Source of the DNA: Porodaedalea pini
Lineage: Eukaryota > Basidiomycota > Agaricomycetes > Hymenochaetales > Hymenochaetaceae
Reading direction: 5' to 3'
Length of the DNA: 64,000 bases
NCBI GenBank assembly: GCA_002794775.1
Contig: NBAY01000037.1
Coordinates: forward strand, 393,095 to 457,094
Part shown: in pieces, positions 11,930 through 23,132 of the stretch
Position numbering within the stretch: the first letter of the stretch is position 1
Layout: every line of letters starts with the position of its first letter
Notes under the pieces: generated by a model
Told to the model about the DNA's origin: nothing
Database searches by the model: none
Seen by the model: the letters and a program-made list of their open reading frames with translations, nothing else
Position numbers and translations under genes: made by a program

Positions 11930-13837
11930 ATGGCCGTGTGTGACAGGAGATCTCTCCCTGAAGATGTATCAACTATATCGCCTACTGCCGACATTGTCGA
12001 ACCCACCGAGCGAACGCCTTTGCTTGCCGGAGGTCAAGCACAGGAAAATTCCGGCAATCTACCAACTCCACTGCCAAAACACCAAATAGCTACGCTTCTG
12101 TTCTTACAACTTTCCGAACCTGTGACCTCCCAATCGATTTATCCGTATATTAACGAGGTGAGTGTAATGCAAGATAAAGGCCAGTATACTGGCATTGGGA
12201 TCTGCTGGCTTATAATGTTATCTCATAAGCTCATCAAGAATCTGGACATAACTGGTGGAGACGAGCGTAAAGCGGGGTATTACGCCGGTCTTTTAGTACG
12301 TAGGCTTGTTCCACTGAATGTAACGGATCACTCAAGATAAACAATCGTTCAGGAATCACTGTTCTTTGCATCTGAAGCGATGACTGTTCTTTTCTGGAGT
12401 CGTCTGTCTGATCTCGTCGGTAGGCGTCCGGTCCTTTTCGTGGGATTTACCGGGCTTTCTATATCCATGGTCAGCTTCGGATTATCAAGAACGTTCTTGT
12501 GGCTTGCTTTCAGGTACGGGTGATTTTTATCGCACGTACCTTTGACATTGGTAATTTAGTTCTCCACAGTCGATGCTTAGCTGGTTTTCTCAACGGATAT
12601 TCGGGCGTCATTAAGAGCATGATGGGAGAGATGACTGATCCCTCGAATATGGCACAAGCATTCGCTTATATACCAGTGATCTGGTCTATTGGCGCTACGA
12701 TAGGGTGCGTCATTGTATTGCCTTCAAAGCACACCTTCGCCTCTGTCCACTGATCTTCGCTTGTCGAAAGACCATTCATAGGTGGTGAACTCTCACGCCC
12801 TGCAGAGCGCTTTCCTCAAATCTTCGGGAATTCCCTGTTCTGGGAAAGTTATCCATATTTTCTTCCATGCCTCATTGCTGCTATATTTCCGGTGACTGCA
12901 TTAGTAGTCGTCCTTTTATTGTTGAAGGAGGTAAGAGTAGTGCATGATCTCTTATAAGGAGATGCATTCTTATATTATTCAGACGGTCCCCAAAGCACAG
13001 GCGGTTCACGGAAGCTCGATTCGGAAGACGAACAACAGCGAGAGTACCGTTACACCTTCCTCTCTTGAAACCCAGCCCACTAGTACTGTACCTATGGGCG
13101 AGGCCGAAGCGCCACCTTCAATCCGATCCATACTCACGCGTCGCGTTCTTGTCGCAGTTCTCAACTACGCTCTCCTTTCACTCATCGACATCGCATTCCT
13201 CGCCGTGCAGCCGCTTTTCTATGCAACATCAATTCCACATGGTGGATTAGATCTCTCGCCACCGACGATCGGCTTGTGTCTTGGATTATATGGAATGTTC
13301 ATGGGAACGTTCCAAGCATTTTTCTTCGCAAAGTTCCACGACTGGTTAGGCTCGAGAAAACTGCTCATGCTTACGTTGTTTGCCAACATCCCAATCTTCA
13401 CGCTGTTTCCGGTGATTAACTTCCTCGCACGGCAGTATGGAATGAGTATGATCACTTGGACTGCACTCTGTTTTCAATTGTCTCTCTGTATATTCTCAGA
13501 CATGAGTGGCGGTTCGTCCATTCTGTTCTTCGTGGTTTGTGCAATCATTGACTATCGGATACCAATCTTAGGATGTGCCTTCATCTTCGTAACACTCTCT
13601 GCCCCAAACAAACGGTCTCTAGGCGCTACAAACGGGCTTGTGGCGGCTGTAACAGCTGCCATGCGTGCAATTGGGCCAGCAGCGACGACTTCTCTCTTTG
13701 CAGCCTCGATCGAGCACAACCTATTCCATGGCTTGCTCGTGTACATCATACTCATTGGGATAGTCATTGTAGCCCTCCTCGCCGCGTTACTACTGCCCAC
13801 GAATGAAGAGGATTGGGAATATGAAGCCAAGCATTGA
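11930..13837 (+). CDS. Major facilitator superfamily transporter
   Basis: Predicted 12-helix secondary transporter of the plasma or vacuolar membrane; substrate unknown. Exons 11930-12157, 12230-12295, 12353-12513, 12570-12704, 12771-12930, 12983-13511 and 13572-13837 give 514 residues in phase. The N-terminus carries the short acidic TERTPLLAG segment common in this fungal subgroup. The cytoplasmic loop between helices 2 and 3 holds the MFS signature SRLSDLVGRRP. The central loop is hydrophilic (exon 6 start), and APNKRSLGATNG lies late in the second half. The overall layout recalls the yeast YCR023C-like group (from memory, not searched). The last intron, 13512-13571, is 60 nt, has a GTTCGT donor and contains no stop, so it is open in frame. 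I removed it because joining GG|CAFIFVT restores the usual helix-loop sequence. Confidence 0.88.
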
Positions 13838-14120
13838 AAAAAATGCTCCATGAACCTTGCATATTTGTAGAACGAACAAATATTCTTAGACGATTCCATT
13901 TCCTCCGCAAGCGACGATTCCTTGCGAAATGCAAAAATATAATCATCTAGCCGGTTACAACAGTACACAAATTCTGCATTCCGCGTGCTGTTAAGATATA
14001 TGAGCCTTCAATAAACAAAGAATAATTAGGCGCAGAACCGTTGTGAATAAGCAGTTACAATGGCAATGATAAACGTTCATATTCAAACAATCAGCGACGC
14101 AGCTCGTTAACTGAAATTTA

Positions 14121-15956
14121 CTAGAATGCCCGCCCTTTCCCTTTGTCCTTCCTTGGCGGCGGGATCTCGGAAAGCACAGACTCTCTTTCTGCGCGTTCGC
14201 TAGAGAGGTCTTGCGTCGACGGACTGGGATTGGTAGTAAAGAATAACGTCTGACTCTGTCTGCTTCTTATAGGGAGTGACTGGGCAGGTAAGGTTGGCTG
14301 CGCCGGCAGTCCCAAGACTGGAGATACAGCCTGCTCAGGAACAGCGGCTCGAGGTAAGGGCGTAGACGCTGGAACAGTCAGTGGTAACGTTGTTGAGTTC
14401 GGATGACACTCTGCCTGGGGTTTACGACGCATTTGTGCTCGGACATAGTCTGCCACCGCCGCCCTCTTTGAGCTCCTGAACTGCTTCGAGGATGTGGTCG
14501 ACGAGCCGGACGATGTTGAGGGGTTCGGATTAGTCGTAAAGAAGAAGCGGCGCAATGACTGCGCGCGCCTCATTCTTGACTGCGTCGGATGTGGTATCGG
14601 CGTCGGGTCTATTTCAAAGTCGACCGCTCTTTGCTTTCCTTTCTCTAGACGTGTCGCCTCCTGCTGTCCCTTCAATTCCTTCTCGTCTACAAGGTCGACC
14701 CATGGAGTCGGCCCGCTGGTTTCAAACAGGGGCGGTCCAGTTTCGTTTGTAGGGACACGTTCCGATCGGATGCGTTGATTCGTTCGTGACTGTGACCGCG
14801 CCGACCGGCTCGAATGACTCGAAGGGTTTGCGATGAAGAACGAAGAATATCTAGGCCGGCGCGGCTTGCGTTGTTTCGGTGGGGACGGGGTGAGTATATG
14901 TGGTGCAAGAGTGGGTAGTGTGAACGGTGTGATCTTCTCATGCAATGACTCGCGAGCGATCGGAAGTGGAGGTACGGCTGACATACTGGTGCGTACTCCG
15001 GATGTCGGCCAGATAGACGGTGGTGCGGTGAAATGAGGAAGGCGGTCTGAGTATAACCGACGGAAGCGTGAGCGATCATGATGTGGTGCGGAGGGAGAGA
15101 TAACTAGAGGTTCAGGCGCGACATCGACTATCTGGCGATGCCGGTGACGTAGACAGACAGAGAAGAAGCCAACAAGACCAACACCCAATAAAGACCCAAT
15201 CACAGTTCCTGCTATGGCCCCGTCAGATAATTTATCGGAATGTTGACTTGTGCTGAGTCCGGCACTTGCTCCGGACGATGAAGTCTGGCTGTCCGAGGGC
15301 GTGGGGAGCGACTCAATCGGCAGAGAGGAGATGATGGGACTGGCAGAATTTGAAGATGGTGTGAAACTATAGTGACATGAGCTTAAGTCGTTCAGAATGA
15401 ATAGCCGCATACCTCAGAGCCAATATGTTCCATACTGTGTCATCGTTAGCGTCTGGAGTTTTCTGGATCACGACGGTATGGTTAACCGAGAAATCCAGCT
15501 CGGAACCGTCCGCAGTTAAAGGCACCGTCACTTCTTTCTGTTGATACTTTTGAAAGTTCGAAATTGAGAACTGTCTGTCATCGAGCGTGATAAGTAATTT
15601 AGGGAAAGAAGGGCCTCCTACGGCCGAAAGGGTTATCGAAGTGCCTCCATGAGAATTTATGTTAGTGTTAACAATTAAGCTACACAATTCGACATACCTT
15701 GGAATACAAAAGAGGCGTTTGCCTGACTATGAGATGTCTGTACAGCGGTAATGTCCTGTCCGGGGATACTGAAAAGGCTCCATACGGTGCTGTCGCTCAT
15801 GGGAGGATCGTACTGTATTCTCGCATCCGTCGCGTTTACGAGTTCATTGTTGGAGAGAGAAACCAAATCGGCACAGAAAGCCCGGGGAAGAATTAAAAAA
15901 GCAGTACATAACGCGCATAAGCAGAAAGACAGAGACGGCTGCAGCGCGTATATCAT
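14121..15956 (-). CDS. Single-pass membrane protein with signal peptide and long basic tail
   Basis: Family not recognised. Exons on the minus strand are 15956-15698, 15644-15413 and 15366-14121, giving 578 residues. The N-terminus is a signal peptide ending near FCADL (about residue 30). A roughly 170-residue extracellular part with NxS/T sites follows, then a Ser-rich stalk, one hydrophobic helix (AIAGTVIGSLLGVGLVGFF), a HRHR stop-transfer motif and about 320 cytoplasmic residues rich in Ser, Pro and Arg. This layout (ectodomain, stalk, glycine-rich helix, disordered tail) is common among uncharacterised Agaricomycete surface proteins and resembles wall-stress sensors in plan only. Repeated LFFTTNPxPST motifs occur about three times in the tail (FFTTNPNPSTS, LFFTTNPSPST, FFIANPSSHSS) and may be binding motifs. 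Introns are 53 and 46 nt. It converges with the MFS gene, whose stop is 283 nt away. Confidence 0.78.
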
Positions 15957-18049
15957 TCAACTAAGCTTCTGAGTTCAAGAGGAGTGTGTGGCGGCCAGCC
16001 GAATGACCGTGAAAGACTAGACAAAGTCAAACCGAGCCAGGCGACGAGAGAGAAAGAGCATATAAGATGGTGAGGCGGGTGGGAGAAAGATCGGGCTGGA
16101 ACTCGACAGCTTGTCGCTTATAAGAGCAGATAACATTCATCAAAATCACGTTGCGGAGAATAACTGATGACCCGTTGTACCCGCATCCAACTTCGAACCA
16201 ATTGAAGGAGATGAGAATGATCGGACCATCAAAGATGCACAGCTCCTAATTTCCGTATGCGGTATGTACTTTCGCAAATGCCGACTAAGCGCAAGCGAAA
16301 CCATTGCTGTCCGGCCTTATCGAACTCCTTTTGGATCAGTACTGAGAACTCGAAATGATTTGAGGGAAGGCTACAACTTGGCTACAACGCATAGCCAGCA
16401 ACTGATATCCGGACTTGAGTGAACGGACTTCAAAAATAAAGATTGACCAACTTGCATCAAGCACTCAGATCCTGACGTGGAGAATCAAATTCCCTGTCCC
16501 CTCTGATTCAGTGAGAATTTTGATGTTAAGAAGTGATCGATTCTGACACAGTTTCGGGTTTACAGCGGAAGGGATTCAGAGAACCATTGCACATAAAAGA
16601 AATCGACCGGATCAAGTTAATGAAGAAACAATATTAGATAGCTTTCCAAAAAATACCAGGACAGACAGGTTCTGTTGACTTTACCAAACAAACTGAGCCG
16701 GCTCAGCATCAATCTACAAGAAACTTGGTAGATGATGACCCACCACATTTGAGACTATTCTCGGAGTAAGACTCTGCCATCTTCCCTTGAAGGCCGCTTC
16801 TCATGATTGTCTGTGAGAAGATAAAAATAAGCATAAAGGTCGTGATGAAATTGGTTATCAAGGAAGCGACGATACATGTCCTTCCTCTTACTGCATCTTC
16901 TTTATTTTTCTTTTTGTTCTTTCGAATAATTTATCTAATTTATCTAACCGATCAAACGCGTCAAGGGTTACGGCATTTTTCTCAAGGCGACTGAGATGCT
17001 CTACAGTCCACCAAATGCTCCATCACATCTGAAATTGAGATGATGTTTAGGTGCGGGAGCGGGAAACGAGCAATGATGCTGGGAAGAAAACTAGGCGCTG
17101 TACTACGGAAGGATAGCTCACTTGGCAACAGTGAAAGTGTGAGCATGAACCGTGATCGTACATCCTGCAATAGATTTCATTAAACAATGGGAGCCCAATG
17201 AAGCGGACCCCACAAAAAAAATTGAAGCAAGCAATCAAAGATCCGCCGAGAGGTTTATTTGCTATGGTCGAGGCGTTCTGTCCAACGGAGCTCGACTATG
17301 GGAAGTACTTTGTAGTTGGATGTTATTCTCTTGCCCGATGAGCGGAGACAGCCTTATCGGTTCACAACGTTACGAGCAGAAATTTTTTTGCGGTTAACGG
17401 CCATCAATGTTATCACGTGCAACACACGCGCTCGTGACGCGTCGTAATTGCATTTGTCACGATGCATGTCTGACAATGGTCGCCTGGACAGCCGTCGTCC
17501 GATAATCCTACATGCTGTAGCTTCTACTGTTGATGGCAACATAAATCATCTGTGCTGACCCATAGCTATTGTACGTATTGTATCTTGAACATTAACACAG
17601 TGGCACCGCAACTATGCACATTGTACAGTATTCTAGGCTACGATGAAGATGGGTCAAATCATGCATATTTCTCTTCTGGCCGAATGTTACATCACGGGAT
17701 AATTGGAATCTGGTGTAGAAAGAGATACATTTTTTACTGGTGGCAATGGCCCACATCACTAAATCATTTCTTTTTATATGAAAATGCAAGCTCTCATTCA
17801 GATAAACTCTCTTACCTATGCTTAGTTATCTGTAAACCGTCGATAGCCCAGCACTTTCTTCCGGGCCGTGATATACTGGTTCCACTTTTAATGAATATAT
17901 CGGCTCTGGTGTAATAGAGCATTGTGTCTGCTGTGCGACTTGCATTCAAATGCTTACCAGTAGTTTCTGGCTCATGATGCTTGTACCTAAGGCTAGTATG
18001 CAGCCAATTGGCAGATTTATGTAGTCCTTTTATGTCGACGGACATTAAC
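15957..18049. other. Intergenic, no supported gene
   Basis: This holds the upstream region of the membrane-protein gene (a TATAAGA-like box near 16120) and then about 1.9 kb of AT-richer sequence. No frame longer than 120 codons, no motif and no joinable exon series was found. Confidence 0.45.
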
Positions 18050-19330
18050 TAGTCTGCGCACCCATAGAAAATTAAAGAAGTTAGAGTACCCCTCCAGTTA
18101 TTCATATAAGCTAGCTCAGCATATAGTCCATATCTCACGCTACTCCGACAGAACGATTTAGTCCAAAATTTCAATGCGGATTGAGCAAGAGCATACGCAA
18201 GGACTCGGAAGCACATGATGGAATCTTTCATGAGAAAGCCGATTAGACGACAAGCTGCGCCTGGGATTTGATACGCCTTCAAGTTTTGAACACATTTCTG
18301 AAAGCGCAAGCAAAATAGCGGGCTTCGTTAAAGAGCTTTGCAATCCAGATCTTATCGCATGCGCTGCCGATGAATATGAGAGCGTCGGCATCGCTCCCAA
18401 AGATAAATAATACCTATATGTTTTAGTGTAACTTGAGGAAACTCGCTTCAGAGAAGTTCTGGCGAGCTTCATTCACCACGCTTTCCATTGGAATAACCAC
18501 CAGAAAATTAAGGAAGTAAGTTGTTGTGATTAAGGATGGTGCAATGTAGAATACAAAGATCCTCCGGCTTTTATAATACAAAGCATAAATCCTCAGCATA
18601 AGTACGACTACAAGCCAGATGATTAGTCATGGGCTTTCCTGAGGCATTTGTAAAGACACGAACAAATCGACTTACAATCAGTGACAAGGCCAAGGAATAT
18701 CGTAGACATCCAGTGGAACCTAAGCAGCGTAGTACCTTTCAACTAATAAGACAATAACCCAGCACAAGTTCAGTAAATGAACGAACATCTCCGAACATGT
18801 CGGCGTCAGATTCTGTCAGTAGATTATCAGTAAATTGTTAAATCACAGCTGGAAACGGAACACAGAGATCACAAGTTTGGAAGAAGTACACAATCTGGTT
18901 TGAAAGAGGCTCGCTCCATCGGAAGCTTCGTAAAAGAAAAGAACTAAATTTGCGCCCGACTTCATAAATAGCCTGACCTAAATAATAGCGTCAAGACTTA
19001 CCACTAGTACTGTACTGTTCTCGAAGCTACAGCCCAGCCTAGTAAGTTCCTCAAATTGCTAAGCATTAACGGTTGCTCACATAACGACAGTCAGTATGCA
19101 ATATCTCAGCTGAGGTCTAATCGTTCAGGAAAATAAGAGAGTGCGGGGGCTGCCACAGCTGCGGAGGAATTCACCGTAAGCTTTCCCGTAGCCCAGTTCG
19201 CCAGTCCGGTACTAGTCGTATCTCGCTCGGCAATAGAGAAATGAACTACGACTCATTCAATTTTACATTTTACTTACCCACATCGCAGCAACTTCGTAAT
19301 CATATGTTCCCATTGGCAAGGGCGAGACGT
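18050..19330 (-). pseudogene. Degenerate DUF6533-type multi-helix membrane protein gene
   Basis: Scattered minus-strand segments match the plan of fungal DUF6533 proteins, in the right order. Around 19265-19310 the sequence reads TYDYEVAAMW followed by a GTAAGT donor, the usual first helix end. Around 18660-18700 it reads RFHWMSTIFLGLVTD. At 18500-18600 it reads LRIYALYYKSRRIF followed by a hydrophobic helix. At 18310-18350 it reads DKIWIAKLFNEARYF, which closely parallels DKIWVAKLVNEALLF in the intact gene at 61790-63529. I could not join these in one phase; at least one stop follows the third segment. It may be a pseudogene or a gene with exons I failed to resolve. Confidence 0.45.
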
Positions 19331-20926
19331 TTGATCAAAGGCAAACGATTCTGGAGACTTAAGCTTCTTGAAAGAGCGATAGACTCACAAATATTGTAAA
19401 TGTAAAGCATCATTGAGGATACTGCGCGAAATGAGGGCTTAGCATCGACTCTTTTCGACAACACACAGACTCACTATTAGACATTCTACCCAAATGTTTA
19501 ATCCACCCTAGCTGAGCAAGCCCATTTTTGAATTGGCTGGTTAGGTCCGTGTCAGTGCTGCCTGTCATATTTGGAATGTCTGCAGGTGGATAGATCAAAA
19601 TGTGAGGGTAAACGCACGTTGCTGCATATAGTAATAAGCGGTTAACCATGCGGGTTTTTTGGTAAGAAAGATCACAGCAACCGTTAGAGATGCCGAATTC
19701 CAGATAAGAAAGGTGACACCTACTCGAAATTTCTCTCAATCAGTGAAGAATCACATATAACGCGTCTCTGGGAGATTCTTCGACACGAGCGAGGCCCAAC
19801 CTCAAGGATTCATTGATGGACTTTACCTAAGAGATGAAAGTTAAAAACACGTAACCTTGCCTTCACTAATAGGATAAGAGCACCAAGCACTGCTGATGCG
19901 GTGAGCAAGACAGAGTGGAAAGAAGACATGTCACGGAAGTGCGTGAACAGCGGAGCGACCAGCATGGCGTGAAGGGCACTGAGCTATGGTAAGTGCGAGA
20001 TGTCATAGGACCTGAAGCCGATCCAAAAGTATGGCGATGTAGTGCAAGCACGTGCTTTGACCTTTGACCTGAAAGTTCTGAAAATGGTTTCCAGAGTCGA
20101 AGGAGAACTCAGATGAATAGTATGTTTAGGAGCGAGAGGCACAAATCGGCGGCATTTTGTTTGAAGCCTAGTATGAAGTTTTCTGCTTTGAGTCAAGCCA
20201 AAACCGAAGAAATCTGTCGCGAATGATCAATCAAAGCGCCAAAAGAAGCTATCCAATTTCTAGAGCCTTCTTTTTGCAAGATTTCAGTGACAAAAGTAGA
20301 GAAAGAGCGTTGCTGCCTTCGCCGCTATTGTAGGGTGCCAATCAGAAGCCGATGTTAGATCAAATCAAGCCATTTCGCAGTAAACGTGCTGTAGAAGTAT
20401 GTTCATGAGAGCAATCAACGCTCTTAAGGTGTCATCCCGTTATAAGGGACAGTCAAGAAGACAGCTGAGCACCGAAGTAACTTACGCAAAGACAATAATT
20501 AGGGCCGGTTGTTTCTCAAATACAGATAAACACGACCATACAGGCTTTTTCCTTGTTTTTTCATTCGAGTTCGCGCTTTGCCAATTGCTTCGGACTGCAT
20601 TGCCATCAACAGTCAAGCAGATCAAGCTAATCTATAGGCATATTTTCTGATCAATCCTTGTGACGCCTATGACCTTGATCTGTCGCTTTCAACTCTACCC
20701 TTGTTGCGGAGCGAGCTTCTCTTTATCCATATTCTACAAGGCATAGCTCAGAGGATAGTAAAAGTTGAGGTCACCTTCGTCCAAGACTGAACTATGTTCT
20801 GATAATTACCGTCTTTTCGTCTTTTCGTCAGAATCCCAGATGTCAAGCAAAAGTCCTCTCTACCGACGATTTACCGGAATGTCTGAAAAAAAAGTGAACC
20901 AATTTGACAGCAAGAGCAATGGATAC
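19331..20926. other. Unresolved, possible further membrane-protein exons on minus strand
   Basis: Two minus-strand stretches look coding but could not be assembled: a helix-like segment near 19860-19990 (containing MLVAPLFTHFRDM and LLTASAVLGALIL), and near 19750-19830 a segment containing SINESLRLGLARVEESP directly after a TTAG acceptor. A third near 19640-19730 is hydrophobic. They suggest an old transmembrane gene upstream of the DUF6533 remains. The stretch 20200-20926 shows nothing and ends at the retrotransposon insertion site. Confidence 0.3.
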
Positions 20927-21339
20927 TGTTAGAACCTGAACTTTCACCTTTTCCTTTATTTTCCCTTTTACCATTTCCTTTATTATATTCGTCCTTTTCA
21001 TTATATTTACCCATCTTACACAATCATTCTAACACTACCTTCATTCGTTCCATTCCCACTCGTTATGTAATGTTAGGTAATATAGTCTCACGGTCGTCGC
21101 TATATAAGGTCTCAGGAATCGCATGAACTCCTTGTTCTGCTTTTCCTCTTACCTCCGCGACGACCTAGGTGAGACTCGTCCCCCTTGTATTAGTTTAGAC
21201 TTGTATTAATCCTCTTACCTCCGCGACGACCTAGCCTGAGTAAGCGTGTCCCGAGTCTACGCTCGAGTATAGCACGTCCCAGACAACAGTCAGCCGAGGC
21301 TTGCCCAGTCCGAGTCGTCTCCCGGGCTCCCGCCTAACA
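20927..21339 (+). repeat. 5' LTR of the Ty3/gypsy element
   Basis: 413 bp, starting TGTTAG and ending CTAACA. U3 is T/C-rich. A TATATAAGG box is at 21101-21109 and predicts transcription start near 21131-21134. A CTTACCTCCGCGACGACCTAG segment of about 20 bp occurs twice within the LTR, around 21148 and 21214. Confidence 0.95.
21101..21109 (+). promoter_or_regulatory. TATA box of the retrotransposon promoter
   Basis: TATATAAGG in the 5' LTR; the same box lies in the 3' LTR at 26933-26941. The expected start of transcription, about 30 nt downstream, coincides with the segment that pairs with the primer site at 21341. Confidence 0.65.
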
Positions 21340-21340
21340 T

Positions 21341-21351
21341 AAAAGCAGAAC
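21341..21351 (+). other. Primer-binding site, probable self-primer (Tf1-like)
   Basis: One base after the 5' LTR lies AAAAGCAGAAC. Its exact 11-nt reverse complement GTTCTGCTTTT occurs at 21134-21144, about 30 nt after the LTR TATA box and therefore at or very near the 5' end of the genomic RNA. This is the arrangement by which Tf1 of fission yeast primes reverse transcription from the first 11 nt of its own transcript rather than from a tRNA. Function is inferred from the pairing and spacing. Confidence 0.7.
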
Positions 21352-22049
21352 CTCACCCAGGCTCATCCCCAGCGTAAGTCGTCGCTGTCGACTCGCCTTC
21401 ACTCGGTCTAGAGGAGTGCTCCCCTCGACGGACTTGACGTGTAAACCCCCTAAACGACAACCCTCAACCCTGCCCGGACGTTTTCGGACGTTCGTGTATT
21501 ACGTAAATATATCAACCGACATTTTCCGACCCTGGCTCTACGAATTAGCCTCTGGTGGAGCACGCACCTAACGTGGACGTGGGTAACAAGACGAGTCCAA
21601 ACTTCGACGACAATCTCGTTTGTAATCTCACTCGGATCTTACCGCCTCGTCATCAACTTCGCTGACGAACCCGCTCAACGTTGGCGTAACCCCGGATCGA
21701 ACACGCAACCGATCCCTGTCCCTCCGCCAACGTCAAGATAGATCTCACCGACGAACAGCAACGGGCTCTTCCTGCTTCAGCCCGTTGGGATCCAGACCGA
21801 CCAGGCTACGTCGCGACCAATAATAGCGGCGTCACTCACGACATCTGGTGGAGTGAAATCCGGCACAGCTGGTATTCATCAGATGAACGAGGGAGGAGAG
21901 CAAGGTGGCCCCCAGCCGCTCCGTCGTCACCTGCACCGTCAACGTCTACGGTCAACCTACCACCGACCCCAGGTCCTTACCGCGAAACCAACAGAGACCC
22001 CTCACCGCCGACTCCTCCAGAACCTTCGACACCCGCACCCGAACCCGCG

Positions 22050-23132
22050 ATGTCAGCAGAAGGTTTTAGCCAACAGCAAATGGCGCAGATCGCGGCCATC
22101 ATTGCGAATGCCTTCGCCCATCAGGCGAACAACGCCCCAGCACCGGTCGTGGCCGCTAACCCCCCGACCCCCAACATAGATGTCGCCCGGCCACGAGAAT
22201 TCACTGGTGGCGACGATTACCTCGACTTCAGACGTGAAGTCCTTCTTTTTGTATCCGCAAACCCGAACCGATACCCTACGTCGGAGAGTAAGATTTATGT
22301 AGCTCTCTCCTACCTGAAGGGTGGTAATGCGGCGACGTGGGCGCAGAACTACGTCGAGGAGTCGACAACGTCGGGAATCGTCACCTTCACCGACAGCTGG
22401 GAGAGATTCCAGGAACGACTCGACGCCTCGTTCGACGACCCGAATCGCAAGGAGGCGGCGCTGAAAGAATTCCGGGAGAAGGTTCAGAAGGACCTCACCG
22501 CAGACAAGTTCTTCCAACAGCTCGACGTCATCATCAAGCGTGCGGAACTAAAGGACGACGGCATCATCTGTGACCGTCTCAAACGCGCAATGAACATCGA
22601 AGTAGTGCGTGGAGTCCTGAGATCAACGCCGGTCCCGACGAAGTACGAGGACTGGAAGAACAAGGCTATCGAGATCGATCGCGGCGAACAACAGATCCGC
22701 GCGATCCAACGAGGCCGCCCGTTTATACCCCAGCCTCGCCCGCAGCAACAACAAGGACCCCCGGCTCGCCGTCAAGTAGCGGCCCCTCACGTCGACAGAT
22801 GCGACGCGACCGGCGTCACTTTCGGAGGCGCTGGACAACCGATGGACGTCTCAATGAACGAGGCGCAACGACGATGCGCGTGCTGGATCTGCGGCGGGCT
22901 GGGCCATTTCAAGGACAAGTGCCCACAGGGGAAGCCGATCATCCAGCGCATGCTAGAACTAATGGCACCAGGCGAACGCCGCATCCTCGCGGACGAGCTC
23001 GGCGCTATGAAGGAATCGGCCTTCGAGGAAGTCGTAGACACTCGGAGGTCGACGGTGGAGGACTATGTGGAGGAAGAAGAGAATGACGAAGAGGTCGTCG
23101 ACTCGCAGGGTTTTGCGAGTGGTCAGGTGTAG
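22050..23132 (+). CDS. gag: Gag capsid/nucleocapsid protein of the Ty3/gypsy element
   Basis: 360 residues from the first ATG. It holds the retrotransposon gag capsid region (PREFTGGDDYLDFRREV to about residue 220), a Pro/Gln/Arg-rich linker, and one zinc knuckle CWICGGLGHFKDKC (C-x2-C-x4-H-x4-C) near residue 275. It coats the element's RNA and forms the particle. The same frame is open upstream back to about 21691 with Pro/Ser-rich, protein-like sequence but no ATG, so the true start may be upstream, either non-AUG or reached by splicing of the leader. The last 54 nt overlap the pol frame and contain the slippery heptamer. Confidence 0.9.
   Translation: MSAEGFSQQQMAQIAAIIANAFAHQANNAPAPVVAANPPTPNIDVARPREFTGGDDYLDFRREVLLFVSANPNRYPTSESKIYVALSYLKGGNAATWAQNYVEESTTSGIVTFTDSWERFQERLDASFDDPNRKEAALKEFREKVQKDLTADKFFQQLDVIIKRAELKDDGIICDRLKRAMNIEVVRGVLRSTPVPTKYEDWKNKAIEIDRGEQQIRAIQRGRPFIPQPRPQQQQGPPARRQVAAPHVDRCDATGVTFGGAGQPMDVSMNEAQRRCACWICGGLGHFKDKCPQGKPIIQRMLELMAPGERRILADELGAMKESAFEEVVDTRRSTVEDYVEEEENDEEVVDSQGFASGQV
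23108..23114 (+). promoter_or_regulatory. Candidate -1 ribosomal frameshift site GGGTTTT
   Basis: The heptamer G GGT TTT lies in gag phase (codons GGT at 23109 and TTT at 23112), fits the X XXY YYZ rule, and falls inside the short window (about 23079-23132) where gag and pol frames are both open. The pol frame is -1 relative to gag, as required. No downstream pseudoknot was worked out. Confidence 0.65.

Noticed and set aside
21340..21360. Conventional tRNA-primed primer-binding site
   Set aside because: The sequence does not resemble the usual TGG-type start, whereas an exact 11-nt match to the transcript 5' end is present.
21853..22179. Overlapping 108-codon frame at the start of gag
   Set aside because: It overlaps gag in another frame, lacks motifs, and gag itself is clearly the coding frame.
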